Shown here piece after piece: positions 34,503-43,078 of a DNA stretch of 64,000 nt. Source of the stretch: Stenotrophomonas nitritireducens (GTDB taxonomy: Bacteria > Pseudomonadota > Gammaproteobacteria > Xanthomonadales > Xanthomonadaceae); assembly GCF_001700965.1 (NCBI RefSeq), contig NZ_CP016756.1:372001-436000 (forward strand), read 5' to 3'. Positions within the stretch are counted from its first letter, which is position 1. The number at the start of each line of letters is the position of its first letter. A program made the translations under genes and the position numbers. Under the pieces are notes generated by a model. The model was given only the letters and a program-made list of their open reading frames with translations. It had not been told where the DNA came from and searched no databases.

Positions 34503-35642
34503 CTACTCCCCCGACAACGCCGGAACGCTCAGGCCCCGGGCTGCATAGAAGGACTCGCGGAAGGCCAGGAAGGTTCCCGCCTCGATGGCGGCGCGCATGT
34601 CGGCCATCAGTTTTTCGTAATAGAACAGGTTGTGCAGGGTGCCCAGCATCGGCGCCAGCATCTCGTTGCAGCGGTCCAGGTGGCGCAGGTAGGAGCGCGT
34701 ATAACCGCCGGTGCAGGCATGGCAGCCGCAGCCGGGCTCGATCACGTCCATATCGCGCTCATAACGGGCGTTACGGATGCGAACGGTGCCGAACGAGGTG
34801 AAATAGTGGCCATTGCGGGCATTACGGGTGGGCATGACGCAGTCAAACATGTCCACGCCACGGGCCACGCCTTCGACCAAGTCTTCCGGGCGCCCAACGC
34901 CCATCAGGTAGCGCGGGCGATCGGCCGGCAGGATCGGGTGCATGTGGTCGAGCATGGCGTTGCGCTCATGTTCGGGCTCACCCACCGCCAGCCCGCCGAT
35001 GGCATAGCCATCGAAGCCGATCTGCTGCAGGCCCTCGGCCGAGCGGCTGCGCAGTTCGGTATGCACCCCGCCCTGGACGATGCCGAACAGCGCCGCATCG
35101 TTACCCATGGCGTCATGCGCGTTGCGGCTGCGCTGGGCCCAGCGCAGGCTCAGCTCCATCGACGTGCGCGCGACCTGCTCGGTGGCCGGGTACGGCGTGC
35201 ATTCGTCGAAGATCATCACGATGTCCGAATCCAGCACCTTCTGGATCTTCATGCTCTCTTCCGGGCCCAGGAAGACCCGGGAACCGTCGGTCGGCGACGC
35301 AAACGTGACGCCTTCTTCGGTGATCTTGCGGCGATGCGCCAACGAAAACACCTGGAAACCACCCGAATCGGTCAGGATCGGTCCATTCCACTGGCAGAAC
35401 CCGTGTAGGCCACCGTGGTCAGCGATCACATCCAGGCCCGGACGCAGGTACAGATGGAAGGTGTTGCCGAGGATGATCTCGGCTCCGAGCGCGCGCACCT
35501 GCTCAGGCAGCACGCCCTTCACCGAGCCATAGGTGCCCACCGGCATGAAGGCCGGCGTCTGCACGGTGCCGCGCGGGAAAGAGAGCTGGCCACGGCGGGC
35601 GCGGCCATCGGTGTTCTGGAGCTTGAACTGCAATCTGGACAT
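34503..35642 (-). CDS. tgt: Queuine tRNA-ribosyltransferase (guanine transglycosylase)
   Basis: This is a 379-residue TIM-barrel enzyme that exchanges guanine-34 for preQ1 in tRNAs with GUN anticodons. Present are [35 protein letters not shown] with the catalytic Asp of DSGG, the preQ1-binding FGIVQGGVH and GGLAVGEP, the nucleophile Asp in [16 protein letters not shown], and zinc ligands CGCHAC-x(n)-H ([19 protein letters not shown]). In most proteobacteria queA lies directly upstream; here the ferric ABC cassette separates them by nearly 4 kb. tgt may be transcribed partly from the fbp promoter, because no terminator was seen between fbpC and tgt. Confidence 0.97.
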   Translation of the reverse strand: MSRLQFKLQNTDGRARRGQLSFPRGTVQTPAFMPVGTYGSVKGVLPEQVRALGAEIILGNTFHLYLRPGLDVIADHGGLHGFCQWNGPILTDSGGFQVFSLAHRRKITEEGVTFASPTDGSRVFLGPEESMKIQKVLDSDIVMIFDECTPYPATEQVARTSMELSLRWAQRSRNAHDAMGNDAALFGIVQGGVHTELRSRSAEGLQQIGFDGYAIGGLAVGEPEHERNAMLDHMHPILPADRPRYLMGVGRPEDLVEGVARGVDMFDCVMPTRNARNGHYFTSFGTVRIRNARYERDMDVIEPGCGCHACTGGYTRSYLRHLDRCNEMLAPMLGTLHNLFYYEKLMADMRAAIEAGTFLAFRESFYAARGLSVPALSGE

Positions 35643-35716
35643 GGAAGCATTGAGGCGTCAGTTGCGGCAATTGTCGCGGATATGGACCGGCAGGGCGAAC
35701 TTTCAGCCGAAACCGG

Positions 35717-36718
35717 TCAGTCAGCGAAACGTACCGGCGCAGGATCGTGCCAGGCCAGACCCACCTCGGCGCCGATCTCCGGCAGCGGACCGGGGCCGAA
35801 ATCCAGTTCCAACCGCTCCCCTTGGGCCAGCCGCACCCAGCCGCTGCTGCCGGGCCCACGGAACACCACAGTCTCGACCCGCGCGCGCAACGCTGCGGCC
35901 GGGTCCAACCGCAGGCTGTGCGGCCGCACCAGCACCCGCCCGCCCTGCCCCGCGCCCAGTTGCGCGGCATCGATCACCGTGCCGCGGCCAATGAAACCGG
36001 CCACAAAGGGGTCCAGCGGCGCGGCATACAGCGTCTGCGCACTGTCCCACTGCAGCAATCGGCCTTCGTGCATGACCCCGACGCGGTCCGCCATCGCGAA
36101 CGCCTCGGCCTGGTCGTGGGTCACCATCAATACGGTGGTGCCGGCCGCCTTCAGCATGTCGCGCAATTCGCCGGCGAGCCGCTGGCGGGTATCCACGTCC
36201 AGGTTCGAGAACGGCTCGTCCAGCAACAGCAGGTCCGGCGCCGGCGCCAAGGCACGGGCCAACGCCACGCGCTGTTGTTGACCGCCGGACAGTTCATGCG
36301 GGTAGCGCCGATCCAGCCCCTGCAATGCGACGTGCTGCAACAAGGCCTGCACCCGCGCCTGGCGTTGTGCACGCGGCAGCCCGCGCAGGCCGAAACCGAT
36401 GTTGGCGGCCACATCCATATGCGGAAACAACGCGTAGTCCTGGAACATCATGCCAACCCGGCGCTGCTCGGCCGGCAGTCCCTGCTGCGCCGTGGCCAGG
36501 CAGCGGCCGGCAAGTTCGATGCGGCCGCGCTGCAGCGGCTCGAAGCCGGCAATGCTGCGCAGCACCGTGGTCTTGCCGCAGCCGGAGGCACCCAGCAGGC
36601 AACCGATCTGGCCGCGTTCCAGCCGCAGCGACAAGCCCTGCACCACCTGCTTGAAGCCGCCCGCGCTGGGATAGCCGATCTGCAGACCGTCCAATACCAG
36701 TTGCGTCTCAACGTGCAT
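35717..36718 (-). CDS. fbpC: Ferric iron ABC transporter ATP-binding protein (FbpC-like)
   Basis: This encodes 333 residues. Walker A is GASGCGKTT, Q-loop MMFQDYALFPH, signature LSGGQQQRVALARAL, Walker B LLLLDEPFSNLD, and H-switch VTHDQAEA. The C-terminal TOBE/OB region (about 240-333, e.g. VLVRPHSLRLDP) is of the iron(III)/CysA group. It powers import by FbpB. It overlaps the 3' end of the permease gene by 11 bp, so the cassette is one operon with fbpA-fbpB-fbpC order. A spacer of 74 bp separates it from tgt. Confidence 0.93.
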   Translation of the reverse strand: MHVETQLVLDGLQIGYPSAGGFKQVVQGLSLRLERGQIGCLLGASGCGKTTVLRSIAGFEPLQRGRIELAGRCLATAQQGLPAEQRRVGMMFQDYALFPHMDVAANIGFGLRGLPRAQRQARVQALLQHVALQGLDRRYPHELSGGQQQRVALARALAPAPDLLLLDEPFSNLDVDTRQRLAGELRDMLKAAGTTVLMVTHDQAEAFAMADRVGVMHEGRLLQWDSAQTLYAAPLDPFVAGFIGRGTVIDAAQLGAGQGGRVLVRPHSLRLDPAAALRARVETVVFRGPGSSGWVRLAQGERLELDFGPGPLPEIGAEVGLAWHDPAPVRFAD

Positions 36719-38363
36719 TTTTCACTCCATACGCAGCGCCCGCGCGCGCCAGCAGAATCACTGGCAACAGGCCGCTGATGACGATCAACAAGGCAGCCAC
36801 CGCGCCTTCCTCGTAGGTGCCGCGCGCGGCTTCGGCATACAACCAGGTAGCCAGGGTTTCAAAATTCATCGGTCGCAACACCAAGGTGGCCGACAGCTCC
36901 TTCATGGTGTCGACGAACACCAGCAATGCGGCAGCGGCCAAGGCCGGGCGCAGCAATGGCAGATGCACCCGCCGCAGCATGCCGGCCGGCCGCTCGCCCA
37001 GATTGGCAGCAGCCTGATCCAGCGAGAGCGGAATGCGTGCCAGGCCCGATTCAATACCTCCCACCGACACGGCCAGGAAACGCAGCGTATAGGCCAGCAC
37101 CAGCAGGCTCACCGAGCCCATCAGCAGCATCTGCGGTTGGCCACCGAACACCACCAGCAGCCGGCTGGCGAAGGCATCCACTCCGCCCAGCGGCAGCAAC
37201 AGCCCGATGGCCAGCACCGTACCCGGGATGGCGTAACCAAGCGCAGCGATGCGACTGCTGGCCGCAGCCAGCCGCTGCCCTCGCCGCGCCTGCGCCAGGC
37301 GTAGCGCCCAGGCAACCAGCAGACCCAGCACCATCGCGGCGCACGTTGCCATCAATGCCACCCGCACGGTATTCCACAGCGCGACCAGCAACTGTGGCGA
37401 GATGCCGGCCACCTGCAACCGCGCTATCGCTTCCCACAGCAGATAGGCCGCCGGCACCACAAAGCCCAGCAGTACCGGTAACGACACCAGCAGCAGCACC
37501 AGTAGTGCGCGACCGCCGCGCAGCGGCTGCGGCTGCAACGGGCGTGGCCGCACCACGCTCGCATAACGCTGACGACGTCGTCCATGGCGTTCCAAAGCCA
37601 GCAACAAGGCGACCACCAACAGCATCGCCAATGCGATCTGCGCCGCGCCAGCCAGGTCACCACGACTGACCCAGGTGGTGTAGATGGATACGGTGAGCGT
37701 CTGCACGCCGAGGAATTCGGAGGCCCCGATATCGTTGAGGGTTTCCAGCAGGGCCAAGGCCACGCCAACCGCAATTGCCGGCCGCGCCAATGGCAAAGCC
37801 ACCCGCCAGAACACCTGCAAAGGCGTGGCGCCGAGGCTGCGCGCTGCTTCCAGCAGGCCGGCGGCCTGGGTCATGAACAAGGCGCGGGTGGTCAGGTACA
37901 CATAGGGATAGAGCACGAAACCCAGCAGCACGATGCAGCCGCCGAGATGGCGGATGTCCGGCAGGCGGAACTGACGCGGACTGTCATAGCCCAATAGGTC
38001 GCGGACAAGCCCTTGCACCGGGCCGAGCGGATGCAGGACATCCAGATAGGCAAAGGCAGCGATATAAGTCGGCACGGCCAGCGGCAGTAACAAGGCCCAA
38101 CTCAGCAGCCTGCGCCCGGGGAATGCAAAAGCGGTCACCAGCCAGGCACTGCCGGTGCCCAGCACGCCGACCAATAAACCAACGCCCAGCAGCAACAGGC
38201 CGGTGTTGAGCAAGGCTGTGGGCAGCACATTGGCCCACAGGTGTGACCACAGCCCGGCGCTGCCATCGCTGGCGGCCCAGGCCAGGCCCAGCACCGGTGC
38301 CAGCATCAGTGCTGCCACCGCTACCGCACCCAGCAGCCACGGATTCCATCGCCACGTCATCAA
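36708..38363 (-). CDS. fbpB: Ferric iron ABC transporter permease (FbpB-like)
   Basis: This is a 551-residue permease with about 12 transmembrane helices in two homologous halves, each with a BPD_transp_1 domain and an EAA loop: EAARSLGATPLQVFWRVALP in the first and QAAANLGERPAGMLRRVHLP in the second. The doubled architecture is characteristic of FbpB/SfuB-type iron permeases. It lies between fbpA and fbpC, overlapping fbpC. The upstream gap to fbpA is 69 bp, without a clear terminator. Confidence 0.93.
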   Translation of the reverse strand: MMTWRWNPWLLGAVAVAALMLAPVLGLAWAASDGSAGLWSHLWANVLPTALLNTGLLLLGVGLLVGVLGTGSAWLVTAFAFPGRRLLSWALLLPLAVPTYIAAFAYLDVLHPLGPVQGLVRDLLGYDSPRQFRLPDIRHLGGCIVLLGFVLYPYVYLTTRALFMTQAAGLLEAARSLGATPLQVFWRVALPLARPAIAVGVALALLETLNDIGASEFLGVQTLTVSIYTTWVSRGDLAGAAQIALAMLLVVALLLALERHGRRRQRYASVVRPRPLQPQPLRGGRALLVLLLVSLPVLLGFVVPAAYLLWEAIARLQVAGISPQLLVALWNTVRVALMATCAAMVLGLLVAWALRLAQARRGQRLAAASSRIAALGYAIPGTVLAIGLLLPLGGVDAFASRLLVVFGGQPQMLLMGSVSLLVLAYTLRFLAVSVGGIESGLARIPLSLDQAAANLGERPAGMLRRVHLPLLRPALAAAALLVFVDTMKELSATLVLRPMNFETLATWLYAEAARGTYEEGAVAALLIVISGLLPVILLARAGAAYGVKNAR

Positions 38364-38432
38364 GCACTATCCATCACAAAGCAACAGGCCGGCACCGTTG
38401 TGGCGGCACCGGCCCGTAGGGAACCGCAAGGT

Positions 38433-39506
38433 TCAATTATCGAAGCCGACCTTGTCCACCAGCTCACTGGCCAGCTTGCGGTTGGCCACCACCTCGGCCA
38501 ACGGCAACGGGTCCACCTTCATCGGCCCAAAGCTGGCAACCACGGGATCCAAGGCCACGCCCGGCTTCACCGGATATTCGTAGTTGGCGCGGGCGTACAG
38601 GCTCTGCGAGCTGTCGCTGACCAGGTATTCCAGCAGCTTGACCGCGTTGTCGTGATTGGGCGCATGGCGAGCCACTGCGGCGCCGGAAATATTGACGTGG
38701 GTGCCGGTATCGGCCGCACTGGCAAACACCGGCCGCACCACCTGGATGGCATCGCCCCAGATGCGCTGTTCGGAGCCTTCCTCGGCATTCTTCATCCGGC
38801 CGACGTAATACGCGTTGGCAACGCCGATATCGCAGATACCGGCGAGAATGTCGCGCGCCACGTCACGGTCACCGCCCGCAGCCTTGCGCGCCAGGTTGGC
38901 CTTCACACCACGCAACCAGGCCTCGGTTTTCTCCGCGCCATCGTGCGCGATCATCGCTGCGAACAGGCTGGTGTTGTACGGGTGCTGGCCGGAACGGATG
39001 CAGACCCGTCCTTTCCACTTCGGGTCGGCCAGGTCTTCGTAGGTGAAGCCGGTCAGATCCAGGTCATTGTCGGCGTAGACCACCCGGTCACGCAGCGACA
39101 ACGCAAACCACTGGCCTTCCGGCGAGCGCAGGTGCGCAGGGATGGCAGCTTCAAGTACCTGCGATTTCACCGCCTGGGTGTGGCCGGCTTCGACCACGTC
39201 GAGCAGCCGCCCGGTGTCGACCGTCATCAGCACGTCGGCCGGTGAACGCTCGCCTTCGGCAGCGAGCCGCTCGGTCAGGCCGTCTTTCAGCAGCACCGTG
39301 TTGACCTTGATGCCGGTATCGGCGGTGAAGGCGTCCAGCAGCGGCTGTACCAAGGCGGGTTCGCGTGTGGTGTAGAGGTTGACCTCACCGGCACCCGCCG
39401 CCTGCGGCGCGGTCGCAGAGGTATCGCCGGTTTTGGCGCAGGCGCCAAGCAGGACGAGGGAACACAGGGCAGCCAGATGGCCGGCGGCACGCTTCGGATG
39501 ACGCAT
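38433..39506 (-). CDS. fbpA: Ferric iron-binding lipoprotein of the ABC transporter (FbpA-like)
   Basis: This is a 357-residue extracytoplasmic solute-binding protein. The N-terminus (HLAALCSLVLLGACAK) has a lipobox ending in Cys-23, so it is a lipoprotein rather than a free periplasmic protein. The fold starts VNLYTTREPALVQPLLDAFT; the Tyr pair that coordinates iron in this family is seen in GVANAYYVGRM. Further family marks are ADVLMTVDTGRLLDVVEAG and GQHPYNTSLFAAMIAHDG. A Fur-box-like palindrome lies 50 bp upstream, so repression by iron is expected. Confidence 0.93.
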   Translation of the reverse strand: MRHPKRAAGHLAALCSLVLLGACAKTGDTSATAPQAAGAGEVNLYTTREPALVQPLLDAFTADTGIKVNTVLLKDGLTERLAAEGERSPADVLMTVDTGRLLDVVEAGHTQAVKSQVLEAAIPAHLRSPEGQWFALSLRDRVVYADNDLDLTGFTYEDLADPKWKGRVCIRSGQHPYNTSLFAAMIAHDGAEKTEAWLRGVKANLARKAAGGDRDVARDILAGICDIGVANAYYVGRMKNAEEGSEQRIWGDAIQVVRPVFASAADTGTHVNISGAAVARHAPNHDNAVKLLEYLVSDSSQSLYARANYEYPVKPGVALDPVVASFGPMKVDPLPLAEVVANRKLASELVDKVGFDN

Positions 39507-39555
39507 GGAATACTCCGGAAGTGGTCGTCGGAACCGACCACCATGGCCGGAAACG

Positions 39556-39584
39556 GATCAAATGAGAATCTATCTCATTTGATC
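39556..39584. promoter_or_regulatory. Fur box upstream of fbpA
   Basis: A perfect 12-bp inverted repeat, GATCAAATGAGA / TCTCATTTGATC, with centre ATCTA. The core AAATGAGAATnnnTCTCATTT agrees with the Fur consensus of interlocked GATAAT-like hexamers. Position 50-78 bp before the fbpA start fits an operator over the promoter. Confidence 0.85.
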
Positions 39585-39599
39585 GATCCCTGCACTGCG

Positions 39600-40643
39600 T
39601 CAATCTGCCGCACCCTCGCCGCCCGGGAACAGCAACATCGCATCGCCATAGCTGAAGAAGCGGTACTTCTGTTCGATGGCGTGCGCATAGGCCTCGAACA
39701 CCCGTGCCTTGCCGGCAAACGCGCTGATCATCATAAGCAAGGTGCTTTCCGGCAGATGGAAGTTGGTGACCATCGCATCGACGCTGCGGATGCGGTAACC
39801 CGGGGTGATGAATATCTGGGTTTCGCCGGCATACGGGTGCAGCTCGCCCTCGCGCATTGCGCTTTCCAGTGCCCGCACCACGGTGGTGCCGACGCCGATC
39901 ACGCGGCCACCGGCAGCGCGGGTGCGGCGCACCTGCTCCACCAGCTCGGCACCGACATTGAGCCATTCGCGGTGCATCACATGCTGCGACAGGTCATCCA
40001 CCCGCACCGGCTGGAAGGTGCCGGCACCCACGTGCAGGGTGATATGGCCGAACTGCACGCCACCCTCGCGCAGGCGCGCCAGCAGTGGCTCGTCGAAATG
40101 CAGGCCGGCCGTAGGAGCCGCCACCGCGCCGATCTGCTTGGCGAACACAGTCTGGTAACGCTCACGGTCGTCAGCACCGGGCTCGCGATGGATATAGGGC
40201 GGCAGCGGCAGCCGGCCTTCGTGCACCAGCCAGGATTCCAGCGACTCGGGGATGTCGAAACGCAGCACGTAGAACTCGCCATCGCGCCCCAGCACTTCGG
40301 CTTCGCCACCGGCATCGAGCTGAATACGACTGCCGGGCTTGGGCGACTTGCTGGCACCGATCTGCGCACGTGCCTGCTGACCGCCCAACAGGCGTTCGAT
40401 CAGGATCTCGACGCGGCCGCCGCTGGCCTTCTGCCCGAACAGGCGCGCCGGAATGACCCGGGTGTCGTTGAACACCAGCAGATCACCGGGCTGCAGCAAC
40501 GCGGGCAGGTCGCTGACATGGCGGTCGTCGAACGCGCCCGGCGCCGGCGGTACCAGCAACAGACGGCTGGCCGAACGCTCGGCCAAGGGAGCCTGGGCAA
40601 TCAATTCCTCAGGCAGGTCATAGGTGAAATCGGACTTCTTCAA
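39600..40643 (-). CDS. queA: S-adenosylmethionine:tRNA ribosyltransferase-isomerase
   Basis: This encodes 347 residues. It adds the cyclopentenediol ring from the ribosyl part of S-adenosylmethionine to preQ1 in tRNA. The family start KKSDFTYDLPEELIAQAPLA is intact, followed by LLVFNDTRVIPARLFG, AAPTAGLHFDEPLLARL and ITLHVGAGTFQPVRVDD, and RVIGVGTTVVRALESA with TNFHLPESTLLMMISAFAG. No ATG precedes KKSDF in frame at the right place; the natural start is the TTG at 40643-40641. The frame is open further upstream, but those residues do not belong to the family. It is followed by the fbp cassette, then tgt. Confidence 0.95.
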   Translation of the reverse strand: MKKSDFTYDLPEELIAQAPLAERSASRLLLVPPAPGAFDDRHVSDLPALLQPGDLLVFNDTRVIPARLFGQKASGGRVEILIERLLGGQQARAQIGASKSPKPGSRIQLDAGGEAEVLGRDGEFYVLRFDIPESLESWLVHEGRLPLPPYIHREPGADDRERYQTVFAKQIGAVAAPTAGLHFDEPLLARLREGGVQFGHITLHVGAGTFQPVRVDDLSQHVMHREWLNVGAELVEQVRRTRAAGGRVIGVGTTVVRALESAMREGELHPYAGETQIFITPGYRIRSVDAMVTNFHLPESTLLMMISAFAGKARVFEAYAHAIEQKYRFFSYGDAMLLFPGGEGAAD

Positions 40644-40758
40644 GGCCGGAACTTCGTACGGGGAGCCGGCTATTGTAGCTCCCGGCGGCCGGCAGCCCGG
40701 TGTTTGGCCGGCGGCGCGTTCATGGCCGCCAACAACCACCGCCCACTGCCGCGCCCGC

Positions 40759-41190
40759 TCAGCGCTCGAACTTGGTCGAAAGAATGATCGCGCTGTTGGT
40801 CCGCTCAACCCCATCAATTGCGCCGATCGCGTCGGTCACCACATCCATCTCGCTGACCCCGCCCACCACCACCATCGCGATCAGGTCATGGTTGCCGCTG
40901 ACCGAGTGCAGCGAGCGCACTTCGGCGATGTCGCGCAACGCCTTGACTACGGCCGGCATCTTTTTCGGCAGCACCGTGATCAGCACGTGCGAACGCACCT
41001 GGCCCTGTTCGTAGTCCTCATGCGTGCGCACTGTATAGCCGGCAATCACCCCCAGCTGTTCCAGCCGGTCGATGCGGCTCTGCACCGTGGTCCGCGACAA
41101 CCCCAGGCGGCGGGCAATCTGCGCGGTGGACGCGCGCGCGTCCTCGCGCAGTACGGACAATAGGCGTTCGTCGGCGGGGGAAATATTCAT
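40759..41190 (-). CDS. Lrp/AsnC-family transcriptional regulator
   Basis: This encodes 143 residues. The AsnC-type winged helix lies at the start: ISPADERLLSVLREDARAST, then QIARRLGLSRTTVQSRIDRL. The effector domain (RAM, about 65-143) has YTVRTHEDYEQGQVRSHVLI and SVSGNHDLIAMVVVGGVSEM. These proteins bind amino acids and form octamers. It is divergent from a class III aminotransferase gene with 118 bp between the starts, so it probably controls that gene in response to its amino acid substrate. Confidence 0.93.
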   Translation of the reverse strand: MNISPADERLLSVLREDARASTAQIARRLGLSRTTVQSRIDRLEQLGVIAGYTVRTHEDYEQGQVRSHVLITVLPKKMPAVVKALRDIAEVRSLHSVSGNHDLIAMVVVGGVSEMDVVTDAIGAIDGVERTNSAIILSTKFER

Positions 41191-41308
41191 AGTGCAAACC
41201 AGCTTCGTCGATTCGACGAAATTACCCGAAAATATGTCGAGATCATAGCTGCCATATGACCAGAATCTCCACATAATGGGTATATACAAGAAACTTCTGG
41301 AGATGAGC

Positions 41309-42805
41309 ATGACCGTACTCGGCCCCCTCGCCCCGCTTCGCGCGCACGCCGGCAGCCGCCTGACCACAGGCCTGGACGACGCCAGCGTTGAACGTCTGGC
41401 CGCTGCTCATCCCGACCTGGCCGCCGCCATCCAGGCCGCCGCCAGCGAATACACCCGCATCAAGGCCGAAGCCGCCGATCTGCTGGATCTGGACGAAAAA
41501 GACCAGATCGACGCCATGCAAGCTGGCTTCGTCAACTTCTATGCCGACGACGCCATCGTCCCCTATATCGCCCTGGCCGCCAGCGGCCCGTGGGTGATCT
41601 CGCTCAAGGGCGCGGTGCTGTACGACGCCGGCGGCTACGGCATGCTCGGCTTCGGCCACACCCCGGCCGATGTGATGGCCGCAGCGGCCAAGCCGCAGGT
41701 GATGGCCAACATCATGACCCCCAGCCTGGCCCAGCGCCGCTTCGTGCAGGCCATGCGCAAGGAAATCGGCCACAGCCGTGGTGGCTGCCCGTTCTCACAC
41801 TTCATGTGTTTGAACTCCGGCTCCGAGGCCGTCGGCCTGGCCGCCCGTATTGCCGATATCAATGCCAAGCTGCAGACCGACCCGGGTGCTCCGCACGCCG
41901 GCGCAACCATCAAGCGCGTAGTGATCAAGGGCAGCTTCCACGGCCGTACCGATCGCCCGGCGCTGTATTCGGACTCCAGCCGCAAGGCCTATGACCAGCA
42001 CCTGGCCAGCTACCGCGGCGAGAACAGCGTCATTACCGTTGCACCCTACGACGAAGCGGCGATGCGCAAGGTATTCGCCGATGCCAAGAGCAACAACTGG
42101 TTCATCGAGGCGGTGTTCCTTGAGCCGGTGATGGGCGAAGGCGACCCGGGCCGCGCAGTGCCGGCCAGCTTCTACAAGCTGGTCCGCGAACTGACGCGCG
42201 AGCACGGCAGCCTGCTGCTGATCGATTCCATCCAGGCCGCACTGCGTGCACACGGCACGCTGTCCTTCGTCGACTACCCGGGTTACGAAAAGCTGGATCC
42301 GCCGGACATGGAAACCTATTCCAAGGCCCTGAACGGCGCGCAGTTCCCGCTGTCGGTACTGGCCGTGACCGAACACGCCGCCAAGCTCTACCGCAAAGGC
42401 GTGTACGGCAACACCATGACCACCAACCCGCGTGCACTGGACGTGGCCTGCGCCACCCTCGCCCGGCTGTCGCCGGAAGTGCGCCAGAACATTCGCCTGC
42501 GCGGCGAACAGGCCGTGCAGAAACTCGAAGCGCTCAAGGACAAGCTCGGCGGCCTGATCACCAAGGTCCAGGGTACCGGCCTGCTGTTCTCCTGCGAACT
42601 GGCCCCGCAGTTCAAGTGCTATGGCGCCGGCTCCACCGAAGAGTGGCTGCGCATGCACGGCGTCAACGTCATCCACGGCGGCGAGAACTCGCTGCGCTTC
42701 ACCCCGCATTTCGGCATGGATGAAGAAGAGCTGGACATCCTGGTCGACATGGTCGGCCGCGCACTGCGCGAAGGGCCGCGCCGCGAGCAGGCCAACGCCG
42801 CCTGA
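41309..42805 (+). CDS. Class III PLP-dependent aminotransferase
   Basis: This is a 498-residue fold type I enzyme. The start at ATG 41309 (MTVLGPLAPLRAHAG) has GGAG six bases upstream; an ATG at 41303 lies too close to that site. Family features are AGGYGMLGFGHTPADVMAAA near the N-terminal binding loop, CLNSGSEAVGLAARIADINA (phosphate binding), HGRTDRPALYSD, LLLIDSIQAALRAHGTL with the Asp that holds the pyridine N, and the PLP lysine in YSKALNGAQFPLSVLAV. It probably moves the omega-amino group of a basic or omega-amino acid; the substrate is not certain. The divergent Lrp regulator points to amino acid control. Confidence 0.88.
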   Translation: MTVLGPLAPLRAHAGSRLTTGLDDASVERLAAAHPDLAAAIQAAASEYTRIKAEAADLLDLDEKDQIDAMQAGFVNFYADDAIVPYIALAASGPWVISLKGAVLYDAGGYGMLGFGHTPADVMAAAAKPQVMANIMTPSLAQRRFVQAMRKEIGHSRGGCPFSHFMCLNSGSEAVGLAARIADINAKLQTDPGAPHAGATIKRVVIKGSFHGRTDRPALYSDSSRKAYDQHLASYRGENSVITVAPYDEAAMRKVFADAKSNNWFIEAVFLEPVMGEGDPGRAVPASFYKLVRELTREHGSLLLIDSIQAALRAHGTLSFVDYPGYEKLDPPDMETYSKALNGAQFPLSVLAVTEHAAKLYRKGVYGNTMTTNPRALDVACATLARLSPEVRQNIRLRGEQAVQKLEALKDKLGGLITKVQGTGLLFSCELAPQFKCYGAGSTEEWLRMHGVNVIHGGENSLRFTPHFGMDEEELDILVDMVGRALREGPRREQANAA

Positions 42806-42824
42806 TCTGCACACCGATACAAGC

Positions 42825-42853
42825 AAAAAGGCGGCCACTGGCCGCCTTTTTGT
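42825..42853 (+). terminator. Terminator of the aminotransferase gene
   Basis: The stem AAAAAGGCGGCC / GGCCGCCTTTTT with a 3-base loop is followed by a T-run, 20 bp after the stop. Confidence 0.93.
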
Positions 42854-43078
42854 TTTTCAAACAACACCGCGCCAATACGCCAGCATTCAACGTCACGGCA
42901 CAATGATGGTGTTGCCAATCGGTGCCGGCTTTGCGCATACGCCGCTGGCCTCCAGCCAAACACCAGACCTCACAAAAACATTGTCCGGAAGCCTCCGGAC
43001 GCGCGCACGCCCGGCGCGCCTGCGGCTGCCTGCCCCGTGATGCCGCAGGCAGCCGCCCTTCACCGCCCAGCGCGGACA

